NCBI GenBank assembly: GCA_015680685.1 | Contig: MNCI01024054.1 | Coordinates: 221,577-285,576 of the forward strand | Length of the DNA stretch: 64,000 bases | Direction: 5' to 3' | From: Gnetum montanum | Lineage: Eukaryota > Streptophyta > Gnetopsida > Gnetales > Gnetaceae | Shown: piece by piece, positions 46,251 through 58,849 of the stretch | Layout: each line of letters starts with the position of its first letter | Position numbering within the stretch: the first letter of the stretch is position 1 | Translations under genes and position numbers: made by a program | The notes under the pieces: model-generated | Told to the model about the DNA's origin: nothing | Databases searched by the model: none | Seen by the model: only the letters and a program-made list of their open reading frames with translations

Positions 46251-47440
46251 TATCATAGTCCTAGAAGGAAAAGTTTCATAGATAACATAAGGCTCTTTTC
46301 ACAATGTTTAGAACTTAGTTCTTTGTGGTATGTGTGTGGGATTTCAGTAGAGGATCCTATCTCCTAGTTAAAATTTTACTTTTCTTATTCTAAGGTCATG
46401 TCATTGCTTGTTGAATGCCTTGTGCAACTCATTATATGATAGGGCTACCAATCAATTCTTGTATAGGAAGTTGAGGTTCATCATCTTTCTTTTTGTGCAA
46501 GACTTAGGTCAAGGTCAAGGTCACAAGCTATTAATAGTGTACAAAGCTTAGTTTGAATTGGAAGAGTTGGCAATTTTTCATGCACAAGCTCATAGGGAGA
46601 GAAGCCAATAGGAAGCTTCCATGTGGAGCGATAGGCTTAAAGGGCATCATTGAGTTTCATGCTCCAATACATCTTATATTTACTAGCATTTCTTGTTAGT
46701 ATTTTTGTGAATTCCCTATTTGTAACCTCTCCTTCACCATTGGCTTGGGGGTGGTAGGGTGTTGTTGGTTTATGTTCAACCCCTAAGCATTGCATGAGCT
46801 TTTGAAAGGCAGTGCCTATAAAATGAGTACCATTATCAAAAATAAGTGCATGTGGCATCCTAAACCTATTCACGACATTTTGTTGTACAAACCAAGTAGT
46901 TGTAGAAGATGTTCCATCACTAATGGGTGCAACTTTTACCCATTTTGTACAATAGTCAACAATTACTATGATGTATGCCTTTTCATTTGACATGGATGTG
47001 ATGAAACCCATGAAGTCAATGCCCCAAATGTCGAACGGCTCTAGTGGTTGGATACACTACTGAGGTCTATTCATTTGCGCAATAATTCTACCATCATGTT
47101 GGTAGCATTTATAGGAGTAGATGAAGTGGTGAGCATCCTTAAAAATTATTGGCCAATAATACCCTACCATGAGGATCTTAATGGTTGTGCATCTTCCATC
47201 ATAGTGGCTCGTGCAAGGACCCTCATGAGCATCCTTGAGAATGCGTAGTTGATCAACATAAACAACACGCCAATGAAATAGGTCATCGATGCGCACCCTG
47301 TAAAGGTATTTCTTAATTTCCATGAAGCATTTTTCTTAGTGAAAAAATTGTTATTTCTTCCTATGGTCCCACTCTTGTGGCATCTCCTGAGTGAAAATAT
47401 ATTTGAGAATGTGATTTCACCAATTGAATTCAGTGGGTGT
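46250..47440 (-). pseudogene. pol: Integrase of element D
   Basis: Zinc-binding region: DAHEGPCTSHYDGRCTT...YKCYQHDG (about 47240-47090), with the HHCC order partly altered. Core: DIWGIDFMGFITS (about 47010), DNGTHFIG (about 46830), and PYHPQANGEGEVTNRE (about 46740) for the third acidic residue. C-terminal part: AYRSTWKLPIGFSPYELV. Stops and frameshifts follow. Confidence 0.85.
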
Positions 47441-47449
47441 TTGTTCAAT

Positions 47450-49250
47450 TATGTCCTTGACAAAGAGATGTTCATCAAGAAACTAATTTGATAGTGGGCT
47501 CTCCTCCTCTTTGTTGTCCCATTGTGACCAAGACAAGTGATTAGCAACCACGTTCTCTGTTTCCTTTCGATCTACATCATATAAACAAACTTGTATAAGA
47601 TCTCAAGCCACTGTATGATATGGGGGCTTATCTTTGGTTTGTTCATTAAGAACCAAATTGCACTATGGTATATGTGCACAAACACCTTATACCCTAGTAC
47701 ATAGTACCTAAATTTCTCCAAGGTAAATGCCATTGCCATCAATTCTTTCTCTATTATGATGTAATTAAGCTCTGCACCCATAATTCTTTTTCTTTCATAG
47801 TGGATATAATAAGGACATTTTTGATTATCCAACTATGTGAGCAAGGCTCCCAAGGCATAATTTAATGCATTTTTCATCATGTGAAAAGGTTCAGATTAAT
47901 TAAGTGCTCATAGAATTGGAGTTTCCACGAGTTTCTACTTGAGCCGCTACAATGCATACTTGCATTCCTTAGTCCAAACAAATGGGAAATCCTTCTTTAT
48001 TAGCTCCATCAATGGTATAGCAATCTTAGAGAAATTCTTAATAAATCATCAGTAGTAGCTAGTGTATGCAAGGAATGACCTCACATCTTTAACTATTTCT
48101 GGTTATCTAGTAATTCCTTAGATGACCCTTATCTTTTCAAGGTCCACCTTGATCCCTTTTTTAGAAATTTTGTGCCCAAAAATAATGCCTTCTTGGACCA
48201 TCAAGTGGATGTTTTGCTAATTGAGCCTAAGGTTTCTCTCCAGAAATCTTTTCAACACTTTCTCAAGATGGTCCAAGGCTTACTCAAATGTAGCCCCATA
48301 GATTGGAAAGTCATCCATGTAGACTTCCACCCCACTACTAATCTACTATTAGAAGATGCTTAGGACAGGGCGTTGGAATGTAGTAGGGGAACTGCATAGG
48401 CCAAACGACATCTTTCTATATGTGAAAGTCCCCTAGGGACTTTTGAATGTTATTTTGACCTAATCCTCTAGTGCCATCTAAATTTGATTATGTCCACTAT
48501 AACCATCTAGAAATCTATAATAGTAATGCTTAGAAATGGTGTCCAACACCTGGTCCACAAATGACAATGAAAAGTAATCATTATAAGTTACCATGTTCAA
48601 TAGCCTAAAGTTAATATAGATCCTCCATTTTCCATCCTTCTTTGGCACTATCACAAATGGGCTAACCCACTCATTATTTGTGATAGGATAGATGAACCCC
48701 AATTTTGAGAAGTTCAATCTCCTTCTTCATGATTTGCTTGAGTTTGGGCTTCAACCACTGCTATAGCTACCTCTTTGGATTAATTGAAGGATCTGTGTAG
48801 ATGCAATGTTAGCATATCCTAGGATCAATCCTAATGAGTTCAAGATATGAACAAAAAATGTTTGTTGGCCATTTGTTAACCGCCTACAATAGCTTCTTTT
48901 TCTGCACAAGAGCAAGATGGGCATGGATAATAATTGACGTTCCATTGTTTAGAAAGACATATTCCATTCTAGTCAATGATAGTTTCAACTCAAGAGGATC
49001 CTATTTAAATCTTTCAAGGATCTCCAACTCTTCCCAATTAGTTTCATTAGGTTCATCATTGGAGAGTTGATGATGAACTTACTCCAGTTCATCTATTCCT
49101 TCAACATAGGCACTTGTAAGGCTCTCAGTTGGTTCCATGCATATTGTTGAACTACACTTTGTATTAACTTTCAACCACTGGGAGCCCTCCTATTTTGTGG
49201 CTACTGCATATAAGTGCCTTTGAATTTCTATCACATTAGCACACTGTCTA
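47450..49250 (-). pseudogene. pol: Reverse transcriptase and RNase H of element D
   Basis: RT: NFSKLGFIYPITNNEWVSPF, VPKKDGKWRIYINFRLLNMV, YRFLDGYSGHNQI (about 48495), MSFGLCSSPTTFQRPV, and VEVYMDDFPIYG (about 48310, YMDD). RNase H: MGAELNYIIIEKELMAMAF and EKFRYYVLGYKV (about 47790-47690). These are typical Athila patterns. Disrupted by stops and frameshifts. Confidence 0.85.
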
Positions 49251-49263
49251 CATGCTGTGATAG

Positions 49264-51011
49264 ATGTGTGTAGCGACCGAAAATGTCGGTGGCTGGAAGA
49301 ACGCCAGGGGTTGATGGACACGACAGTTCCAACCCTGTATCCACAGGAGGGTAGTGTTGGGTGTGTGCAAACATGGGGTGCCCTGAATAGTTTGGTCAAT
49401 CATACAGGGACTTACTTCACCGTTAATATAGCCTTTGCAACGTAAATGATGCGAAATGCGAGATAATGCTTATGGGTAAATAAAGCAGGAGAGAAACTAT
49501 AAAAGTGCAACAGTAATACGAAATAATGCTTAAAGATGAAAAAAATAGAAAATAATGCAAAGAAACAAGATAGAAATGGGGGATAAAGTAGAGTATGTTT
49601 AGAAACATGCATCAATCCAAAGCTACAAACTCATCTGGTCAAGATGGATATAATCAGCTGCACAGCGTGATGGAGTGCAGAAGTCCCGAGAGCAAACGAG
49701 GTGTGCCAGAAAAAAGAAAGAGCTCTGGACTTGGATGTGGACTTCACGTACAAACAATGCGGGGCTCTACCAAGGTGGTAGAACGAAGATAGGGATCTTA
49801 TGCTAGCTGAAAGAGACTCTCTATTTCTAGTGTTAGACAAATGACTTTGATTATTACAATGCCAGCCAGAGGGGAAATCTTTGTTTCAGAATTTCAAAGT
49901 TCCCACTACTTGGAAGCTGTTTGCTTTTGGAAAGATGCGAACTCTTTTGAAATTTCCAACTTTACAAATTGTTGACTTTTCAAAATTGTGGGTATTTTTT
50001 TTTAGTAAAACATTGCGGACTTGTTATATGCTGTTTGCTGGGATATTTATAGGGCTGAAGGTAAGCAAACAGGGGCGGTTTTAGTGTTACGTGCCGTAGG
50101 CTTGTGTTATCTTACTGGTGCTACTCAAGCCATCTATGACCATGGGCTTACAAGACTATTGCGATGCGAACCTTCCATGCAATAACTACGGTCCTACCAT
50201 GCCATAATCGCACTGTCAGTGTCTGGAGACGTGTGCCAATGGTTTGATTAGGTGGAGTGCATTGATGTCACGCAACCACCTCTTTGCCTTGTTGTGCTTT
50301 GTGATGTAGCATAGCACCTTATCGTGTGTTCTACTATTTGTTACATGCTTGCTACACTATGCTATGCTACGTAGCATAGAGTAGCATAGCAACTTGCCTT
50401 AGTCGCAAGAGTTTTTCCGATTTACAAACCATTCTCCTACGATGCAAGTATTACGAACTTTGTTGACTTCACCTTTCAAATTACCTTTTGTCTCTTCCAT
50501 AGGATTGCTACGCCTTGCTGCACCATGTAGCTCAGCGTAGCATAGTAGCAGACATAGTCTGTCGCTTCCTGATGAAAAAGGACATCACCGTAGAACTCAA
50601 AATTGGATGAAGGGAGTGGGTAGTGAAGTCATTGCCATGCTACACTGTGTGATGTTGCATAGCGTAGCACTTCATTCCACCATCATCTTCTGAAGCTTGC
50701 TATGCTACATAGCGTAGCGTAGTGTAGTAGGCTTCATGACTTAGAAAACTTGCCGAACTATTTCTTGCATGTCCAAGATGCTGCCGTCGATTCTGCACAC
50801 TGTTCCTGAGTAGGCTGCCGGCTATTTAGGCTACTTTGGTGGGTGGACAAGATGGTATAGAACCTGTCCATGCTCAAAGTAGAAAATTTGCCGAACTGGC
50901 TAACCTAGACTTAGAACGTTCTTCTCTCGATGAATTGCCATCGTGCTGTGTGAACTGCAAGATCCTAGTGAGGCCAGGATGACCCCGCATTTTTTAGGGT
51001 GTTTCAATGTG
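49264..51011 (-). mobile_element. Solo LTR S2 (Tat family of A/B) with ATGTG target duplication
   Basis: The LTR is 49269-51006 (1738 bp), read on the - strand from TGAAACACCC (51006) to GGTCGCTACA (49269), flanked by perfect ATGTG copies at 49264-49268 and 51007-51011. TATAAATA on the - strand is at 50051-50044. It splits element D between protease and RT. GCTACGTAGC-type words recur at 50340-50400, 50510-50540 and 50640-50725. Confidence 0.92.
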
Positions 51012-51019
51012 CTTTTTAT

Positions 51020-51480
51020 GGATCATAATTTTTGCAGATAGTTACACCTTGTGTCACTATATGCGATGCATTGAATGTACTTTGTCTTTATGTTTCCAAA
51101 TTCATTTTCCTTGGAAATTTGTAAGGAGAGGTCTCCGGTTCCTAGTTTTGCATAAATGGTGCTCAACCAAGCCCTTCCCATGATGATTGGGAAGTATCCC
51201 TTATAATTATTAACAGGAATCACTAGGAATTCAGTAAGATAGGACCACCTATAGAAAATGGTCACAATGTCCTCCACTAGTCCTAAGGGAATGGTGATGG
51301 ACTAATCTACCAACTAAAGACAAATGTTGCTCTTCTTGAGTGAAGGTAGGTTCCAAGCTTTGTACATTTCATTAGAAATGAAATTTACACTATAGCCTAA
51401 GTCTAAAAGAGCCTTGTAAGGTTCATTCCCAGAAATTTGTAAGTAAATGAGGGGACTTCCAAAATTAAATATTTTCTTAA
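51020..51480 (-). pseudogene. Protease of element D
   Basis: LLDLGYSVNFISNEMYKAW (about 51420-51370) is the decayed active site (LDLG for LDSG or LDLGAS). It is followed by VIPVNNYKGYFPIIMGRAWL (about 51215-51160), the retropepsin C-terminal motif. Directly followed by S2. Confidence 0.75.
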
Positions 51481-51499
51481 GAAGGTGGCCAGCCTTTAT

Positions 51500-54190
51500 C
51501 TAATCCATGACAACATGAATCAACATCATGATATGCACTTTGGAAGGCATTTGGTTTGAAGGAACCTTGAATGAGGTTGTAGAAGAGGTAGGAGAAGCAA
51601 GATCATTAGTTGCATGTGTATGTTAGAACTTTGAAGAACTATTGGTTTGGGAGAAAGGTCTTTTTTTTTGTGGTTTTTTTCTGACCACTTGGCTAAGGAG
51701 CCGCCTATAATTTAATAGTCTTCATGGCATTTTTTTACTATGGCTGGGTAGGAATTTCAATTTGCATGGAAGAAGCTAGTGGTAGTTGAGTTGAGGATGG
51801 AGGTATAGGTGTAGAAGGATGAGGAGGATAATATGGAAATGAGGATTCCCCTCTTAGAGATTGAGCTATGTATTATTCAAGAGTGTAGTAGTGATGTTGG
51901 AATGATGCATGACTAGAAGAGTCATGTGGAGAAATTGATCGTTGAATGTAGTACCCATAGGGATCTGGCTACTAATAAGGATACTACTGCCTTGGTGGTG
52001 GCATCCTCCACAATTGTGGATGCTACCACTACTAGTAATGTTGATGAGGTTGTGATGGAGCTCCACTTGGATAGTAGGTTTGCTATTAGTGGAACTACCT
52101 ATAGTTTCCTTGAGGATAAGGCAACCTCCTGGGTGCTTGCCTTCTTGCCAATCTTGGATTTGGCATGTACACCCCAGACTTCCACAAGTGTGACATAATT
52201 AGGCAAAATTCCTTAGGATGTTCATATTGGTAGATGTCAAACCCACCAGCATAATTTTTTTTAGACTTCACAATCTCTTCAATGATAGTATATTTTCACT
52301 TATCCCTTTGATGGGCATGTTCAACTTCTTTCATTCTTCTTCAATCATGACTACTACCTTGCTCTTTGAACTCTTCTATAATTCTTAGAGAAATTTGAAA
52401 TTTTCTCTCTAGGAGTCTAACATTTTATCTACCTTGGTTGATATTTTAAAAACAAATTTTTGAATCAGAAAGCTTTTACACTACATGACTTTATCAAGTG
52501 GTGCTTTCCCCTCATTTTCACAAAACCATACTTCCATTTTTTGAATGGAATGATCTTAATTAAACTCCTATAAACTTTTCTTTTCTCACAATTCTCCTTC
52601 TTTGTTGAACACCTTCTTAATTATCCTTTGGATCTGATGGGTTCTAAGCTTTGAAGGTCTCCCTTGGGCATAAACCCAAAGAGTTATCCATGTCTCTATT
52701 CAAAGCCCATCTATGATATGGTAGAGCTACTCCCTTTGAGAAAACTCATGGCATGGGCACTAGTGTAATGAAGAGTAATCTCTACCGATGGCTACATCCA
52801 AGGATTCATGTGTTCCTTATCTCCACCCTAAGAGCTACTTTTTCAGACTAGATGCTTAGGAGTACATTTGATATTTATCATTGAAGAGTTCAAGCATCAT
52901 ACTCCATCACCTGATTAATTCTATTTCTAAGGACCAATGCTAGATTTTAGCTTCTTTAATGATCATCCTTAGAAACAGATTCAATTTTTTCCATCTGTTT
53001 TCAACTTTTTGTAAGGGACATGCATCATGAAAGGCTTGAAGATGATTTTGTGGATTTGAGTTGTATCCCCCTTCGAACTTGGGAATATTGTTCATATCCA
53101 ACCTTTAAATTTTGCTATATTTCACATACCTTGATGGGATCCTCACGACCTCTACAATATTTAGCATATTTCTTATTCCAAGCAAAGGCTCATCATAGTC
53201 ATAGCCTTTGTGATGACCATGATTCCTTTGCTATCCTCTACTATCCCTTCTTTTGTAATGGTGGGCCTTCCTTGATTGTCCATGCCCCTAGTCTCTATTG
53301 GTCCAACAGGCCCTACAATCATATCTATTCCATCGATCACCTCCTCTATTCCTTTGATTAAAGCTAGAGGAGGAAGAATATGAGGATGTCAAAGATAAAG
53401 AGGGAAGAGATCCAGCACCAACATAGTGCCTACTATCCCCTTCTCTTCAATCATGACCACAATCTTCATGCTTATCATCATCATGATTCTTGTCCACATT
53501 CTTGCCTTGTCTCCCACCTTTGGAGCCTCCATGGTTATGGGACCCATTCTTGCCTGAACCAAGATTTTTTATAGTGGACTACAAGTTTTGGTTCAAGACC
53601 CCCTCATCAAAGATAAGGCAAGGAGAGTTAGTGAATTAAGAACCCCTAGAGAAATTATCCTCTCCTTCTTTCTAGCCTAATAAGAATAAGGTTTTCATGA
53701 ATTGTTTCCTCTTCGATGCTTCATAATACATCTCTTGTTGCCAATCTTTCTTGTGTTGTGCCTCAATGGGATGATAATCTTGATAGTCATGGTCCTACAT
53801 AATATATTTAGCATTAAGCCCCTAGATGCCCAACCTCATAAGAGTTTGGAACAACATCATAGGAATTGATCAATTGGGTAGCATCACAATGTTTCCCTCC
53901 ATGTTCCTCCATTGTAGCTATTCATCATGATGCAGGATGAAAGTGAAGTTTAGCACATACTCATCAAGATGAGTATATACCACTTTGCATTTCTAGGGCA
54001 CTAGTAGTTTTGATCCTTCATGTCTTTATTGATTGGATGTATGCTCAAACAGTGATGGAGAATCAACCTTGTGAAAAGAAGACATTTTAGTTGAAAAGAA
54101 AAACAATGTGCTCTTACTATTATTATTATTTTTAATGATTACAAATTTTAGGCTCTTTATAACATCATTGAATAATTTCACTAACTCCTA
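51500..54190 (-). pseudogene. gag: gag of element D
   Basis: The capsid-like pattern is at 53090-52880: NNIPKFEGGYNSNPQNHLQA, NLFLRMIIKEAKI, MLELFNDKYQM. The N-terminal half (54190-53400) is very degraded and rich in His, Asp and Lys. The part near protease is Pro/Ser-rich. Many stops. Confidence 0.65.
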
Positions 54191-54216
54191 GATAGTGCAC
54201 GTAGCTAGCTAAAGTT

Positions 54217-54232
54217 CCCAACAATGACGCCA
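54217..54232 (-). other. Primer-binding site of element D
   Basis: The - strand reads TGGCGTCATTGTTGGG one base inside the 5' LTR, close to the TGGCGCCGTTGCCGGGG site common in Athila and Tat elements. Confidence 0.75.
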
Positions 54233-54233
54233 T

Positions 54234-55126
54234 TGATGAATAGCAAGTAGTCCCTATGTCCACCTATATGAATCACTAGCATACACTAAGTGATCCAATC
54301 AAATTCCATAGACTTTAACTCTCTAAGTACACTAGGTCTAGGTAGTGAATATCAAGGATGTGATCGTTGTCTTCTCAATTTCACTTGTGAAGTGCAAGTA
54401 TATGGTTAAGTGTAACTAAGGTATCTTATTTTTATCATTTTATATTTTATCGTTTAAATTGCCTAAGTGCTAGAAAATAAAGTAATTAAATGTTTAAGAA
54501 ATATAGTAACTAACTAATATCTTAACTAATCCTAACATAAGCATTCATTCTCATTTACCATACACATCTTGAACCATATTACAATGTTAATGGGTTACCA
54601 TGCATTAGGAACTCCTAGGATTACCAAATGTTAACGTATGCTTGAAATGGTTGTACTTATATTTTAATTAATCACTAATTAATTAATTAATTCAATGCAT
54701 TAAAATAAATTACTCAAATAATAAATGCATTTAAATTAAACATTACTCTATTTCCAAATGCTGCAAGGTTTGTGAAGAAAGTTTTTCCGTATTACCAGTC
54801 ACACAAAGATGCTTAGGTACATCACTTCTCACTCCTACTGTAGGCACTTGGAAAATAGTCTAACTATTAATTGAATAAAATGCAAACACTTTGCTAGGAT
54901 ACTAATTACAAGATGTCATAAATGAGGCTAATGTGCATGTATTTATAGGCAATGGCTAACACTGCATCGACTAGTTCATGTTAATGCATCAAACCATGCA
55001 TTGACATGACCCTGTTGTCAATAGGATTGTGTTGATGCATCAAACTGTGTGTTGACGTGATCCCGTCGTCGATGGGATTGTGTTGATGGCATCCCATTGA
55101 CATAACCCAAGGAATATGCTTCATCA
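54234..55126 (-). repeat. 5' LTR of element D
   Basis: 893 bp; ends TGATGAATAG (left) and GCTTCATCA (right), matched to the 3' LTR at 40219-41347, which is longer by about 236 bp of indels. Confidence 0.85.
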
Positions 55127-55131
55127 CCATG

Positions 55132-55642
55132 TATGGATTTTTCCATATATCTATGTGTTCATGGGTGATTAAGATTAGGATAATGTGGAATTTATGCTTG
55201 TGGATAGTGGTAATGACATTCGTTTATGGTATGTGCTAGAATTTACACTTGTGAATAGTGGTAGTAACTTTTTATGGGAAATGTATTAGAATTTTTGCTT
55301 GTGTAAAATGGTAGTAACTTTTTCTACTATATATGCTTTCAGATAATGATAATCTTTATGCTAATGAGTCCTTTAACCATTTCCTATATTTCTTTCTCTC
55401 ACACCGATATTGATACTTACTGCTTATAATAAATTGATCTTATCATACATGGATATTTGGATAGATATTAGAAAATGTATATGTGTTTATATTTTCATTT
55501 TATTAGAGATTATTACTTTGATTATCTTAGCTTTATGTTTTGCTTCTTGAAAATTCTTTCTTTGATTTTCCTGCAATTCATGGTTTTTATACTAGTTTGC
55601 ATTTTTCATGATAATCCATCTTTTCAAGTTTTGGACATCACC
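55132..55642 (+). other. 3' internal remainder of copia element C
   Basis: AT-rich sequence between the D insertion and the polypurine tract. No protein recognised; the frame 55475-55678 is hydrophobic by composition only. Confidence 0.5.
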
Positions 55643-55655
55643 AAAAAGGGGAAGA
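55643..55655 (+). other. Polypurine tract of element C
   Basis: AAAAAGGGGAAGA directly before the 3' LTR, as in SIRE-type elements. Confidence 0.8.
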
Positions 55656-55659
55656 TTGT

Positions 55660-56508
55660 TGATGTTTTAGTATATTAAAACTCTATAATATGAAGATTAT
55701 ATTTGGTTGTATGCATGTTACATTATGCCTTGTAAGACTTTGCTAACTTTGAGAGAAGATCAAGACAAATAGCACAAAGGAAGCAAGAGGCTGAAGAAAC
55801 AAAACCTTGTTTATTGCCAATGCTTTAAGTAATCAGCTTGTTAAACTTTACATGAAATAATAATTAATAGTTTAATCAACTATGATTTTTAGGTTTTTTT
55901 TTTAATTTATTTTTAAGAATCCTGGTAAAAGATAGAAGACATCTTTCACCCATGGAAGATAACTTTTGTGACTAGAAGAGGTCTCTCACATGTGTGAAGC
56001 ATCAAAGCGATCTACATAGCACATTATTATTTGTATGTATTATAGTATTTTTTGAGCATAGAACAAATAATTTTTAAAAAGATTTTGTAAGTTCCTTTAT
56101 TCATCTTCTTATCTTTCTCTTAAGCCTTGAGAGGTTGTATGATTTTCTTGTGGAATATCATAGATTTGTATTGTTGTCAAGTTAGAGTCTTGAACCTAAG
56201 GATCATCTTTACTATAACATTGAGGGATTATGTGAATCTCTTAAGAAATATCACACTAGTGGATTAGATTGAACTACAGTCTCAAGCATGGACCTAAGGG
56301 TCAATTGTACTAAAGCCTTGTAAAGGTTGTGGTATCCTTGAAATCATATTTTAAGGACAACATGTCTAGAGGTATGCAAGGTTCTATTCTTTGAGTGTGA
56401 ATGTACCCATGTTAAGGAACCACATATTTTGTGGGTGTGGTTTGTGTGGATCAAATTTTTATTTTACCTGTGGAACTTATTCACTCCTCTCTAAGTTCTG
56501 CATCTTCA
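55660..56508 (+). repeat. 3' LTR of copia element C
   Basis: 849 bp, aligned with 32147-33164. About 300 bp of U3, including the region of the TATA box (5' LTR about 32449-32752), is missing at about 55996, and about 110 bp extra is present near 56200-56300. Confidence 0.82.
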
Positions 56509-57819
56509 ATAATTTTTTTCCAAACCATATTCTATCATTTTAATGATTTTCTAGAATATGTGAGAAACCTCACCTAAATTCTTTGTTAAATATTTTAGGA
56601 TTATATTAGATTAGTTCTAGAAATGGATGCAATTTTGTGGACTTTTTACTATTATATAGAACTTTCTGGTAATTTGGAAATCCCTTGAAAAATTGAAATA
56701 GTAGAAAATAATATATACTATGATAAAATTTTCTCAATTGGTAGTGGAAACTATGGATTTATGAAATTCCCTAATATGTATGTAGTAGTGAGCTATTTGT
56801 TAATGGGCTCAACCCCATAGGAATAAGGGTTTAAATGGATTTCCTACCTTGGATCTTGATCTGCGAGTTCATGTGGGGTTGGGAAACTAGCTAATGCTAT
56901 GATACTAAGCAAGTGTAATGGTATATGGTGAAACTTAATCAAGATATATCATAATGAGATGTGTGCAATGGTTATTGAGGTTGTAATTAGTAAGGCTATT
57001 ACCAAGATCCAATCATTATGAAATTTCTTAGGTTACTATGATAATTTGATGTTAGTAATGACATTAATTTAAGTTCTTTCATGTTATCTTGATACTGAGA
57101 GTCAATAAGACCTATCCTCTAGAGATTCCTAGACTAAATATACAATATTTGGATTTTTGGAAAATTTGTAGCATTTTTAGACTATGAAATATTATTAAAT
57201 AAATAATTATAAACCTTTGCTTAGGCTATATTTTGACACTTTTGGACCAAAACTTTTATGCTTCATGAATAGAGAAGTAACATAACCTTTCTTATTTGAG
57301 GGATTCTGCCTCCAACATTTTAATGTAGATAGCCTATAATAACTTGGAAAACACTAGAAGAGTGACATGGGATGATAGGTTACTTAGCTTAATATATAAT
57401 GGATGCTATAAACTTTAAAAATAAATTTTTATATTTTTGTATTTTTGTAAAATAGGAACCTTATATACTTTTTAAAATATTTAATTCATGTATTTATATT
57501 TGTGAATAAATAACAAAGTATGCTAGTTATGGAATTTTTATTTATACCATCCTATTCAAGAAAAAAAAATCATTTTTCATTTTGATCTTTCTATATATTC
57601 AAAAAATATTATTATATAACATATTATTCTTTTCTTTTATTTATTTTATAAATTTTGAACATGAATAAATTTGAGATTCTTTAGATGTTTCCTAAGTCTT
57701 TTCACCTTCTCCTCGGTTGTTTCCATCCTTTCCATCTTATTTTGGTTGTTCACAAACTAGAATGAATGTTTTTGGAAGTTTTCCCAACTTTATGGGTCAT
57801 CTTTGACCTTGGGAAGATG
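56509..57819. other. AT-rich spacer, no gene seen
   Basis: Many stops in all frames, no recognisable motif or repeat boundary. Confidence 0.5.
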
Positions 57820-58095
57820 TTTTACATGTCAATCAAGCTCTCAAGTAATACATCTTATTTCTAAGACACATCTCCTCTAGGTCCAAGACCTCTCCTCTCA
57901 AGGCAAGATGTCTTGCCCAAGACATCTCTAGGGTTTGGAAGACATCTCCTCCAAGATTTCTACTTCCTAGAAAAGATGTCTCTCCTAAGACTTTTGCAAT
58001 TTCCCAAGACATCTCCTCTGACCTCCAAGTGTCTTCTATAATTCCCAAGTCTTAACCAAGATGTATCCTAGCTTTTCAAGATGTCTTCTTCAAGC
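57820..58095. repeat. Degenerate repeat field of AGACATCTC / AAGATGTCT words
   Basis: About a dozen copies of AAGACATCTCCTC or its reverse complement within 275 bp. The same words occur in U3 of copia element C (32392-32510) and at 38200-38460. It may be an old LTR fragment of a related copia element. Confidence 0.6.
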
Positions 58096-58849
58096 CTAAA
58101 ACTTGAAAAACACACAAGTAATGCAAAACAAGGGGATCATGAGAGGTATTCCTACAACATCATGTCAAAACACTGATGTTGTGTCATTTCTTTTGTAACT
58201 TTTATGTTTATCTTAAACAAATACTCTTACTCTCTATTTCAAGTCTAAAATTGATTGTAGGAAAAACCAAAACTCTTATAATGATCCTATGAAGTCATAG
58301 TTACTACTAAAATATATCTACACCTACAGCATCACCTTCTAGTTTAGACTTTTTAAACCTAAAAGACTTATTAATATGAGGATAAATTATGGATTTTCTA
58401 AATGGCTAATCCAAAGGAACTATAAGATACCTTGCATCAAATGAGAGTTAGGCTTCTTATTTATACAAGATATGTTCAAGCTTATGGTAGAATACAAGAG
58501 AACTAATGATCTTCTTCCTTTACTTCTTAATCTAGATCATCCCATTGAACTAGATCATAGGAAAGCTAAGAAGAGAAGATACAAGAAGAAATACACTTGC
58601 AGATTGAAGATGTTAGGATGAAAGCTATCTTGGATCAACCTTTTAGTCCTCACATTATTATTAGAGGAAAAATAAGAAGTGTAGCCTTAGATTTAGACAT
58701 TCATCAATTGATAAAAACAAAGAATTGTCAATTAAAGGGATTAAAAAGATAAATTCTCTTTCACATCACATACATAACATCAATGTCATCACTACTTAAA
58801 ACTCATCACTAAGGTCTATTACTTCTAGTATGAGACCATCTAATCTTAG
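58096..58849. other. Spacer before element F, no gene seen
   Basis: Contains a purine-rich stretch but no motif I recognise. Confidence 0.45.

Larger units (their letters stand above)
40219..55126 (-). mobile_element. Element D: Athila-like Ty3/gypsy element nested in copia C
   Basis: LTRs at 54234-55126 (5') and 40219-41347 (3') in the same orientation, flanked by ACATG (40214-40218) and CCATG (55127-55131), a 4-of-5 target duplication. On the - strand: primer site, gag, protease, RT, RNase H, integrase, an extra ORF, 3' LTR. RT motifs (FLDGYSGHNQI, KMSFGLCSSPTTFQR) are Athila-like. The whole copy is decayed and split by solo LTR S2. Confidence 0.88.
32147..56508 (+). mobile_element. Element C: SIRE-like Ty1/copia retrotransposon, split by element D
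   Basis: 5' LTR 32147-33164, gag, protease, integrase, RT, RNase H (to about 37990), an extra ORF region, then the Athila-like insertion D (40219-55126), then the 3' end, polypurine tract and 3' LTR 55660-56508. Copia order (integrase before RT) and an extra ORF after pol point to the SIRE/Maximus lineage. All coding parts are decayed. No clear target duplication is left (AATAT left, ATAAT right). Confidence 0.88.

Noticed and set aside
45879-46256. 125-codon hydrophobic - strand frame at the end of D's integrase
   Set aside because: The first part is decayed integrase C-terminus; the Phe/Leu-rich remainder comes from AT-rich sequence, not a conserved membrane protein.
57833-58048. 71-codon - strand frame
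   Set aside because: Translation of the AGACATCTC repeat field, with no similarity to a known protein.
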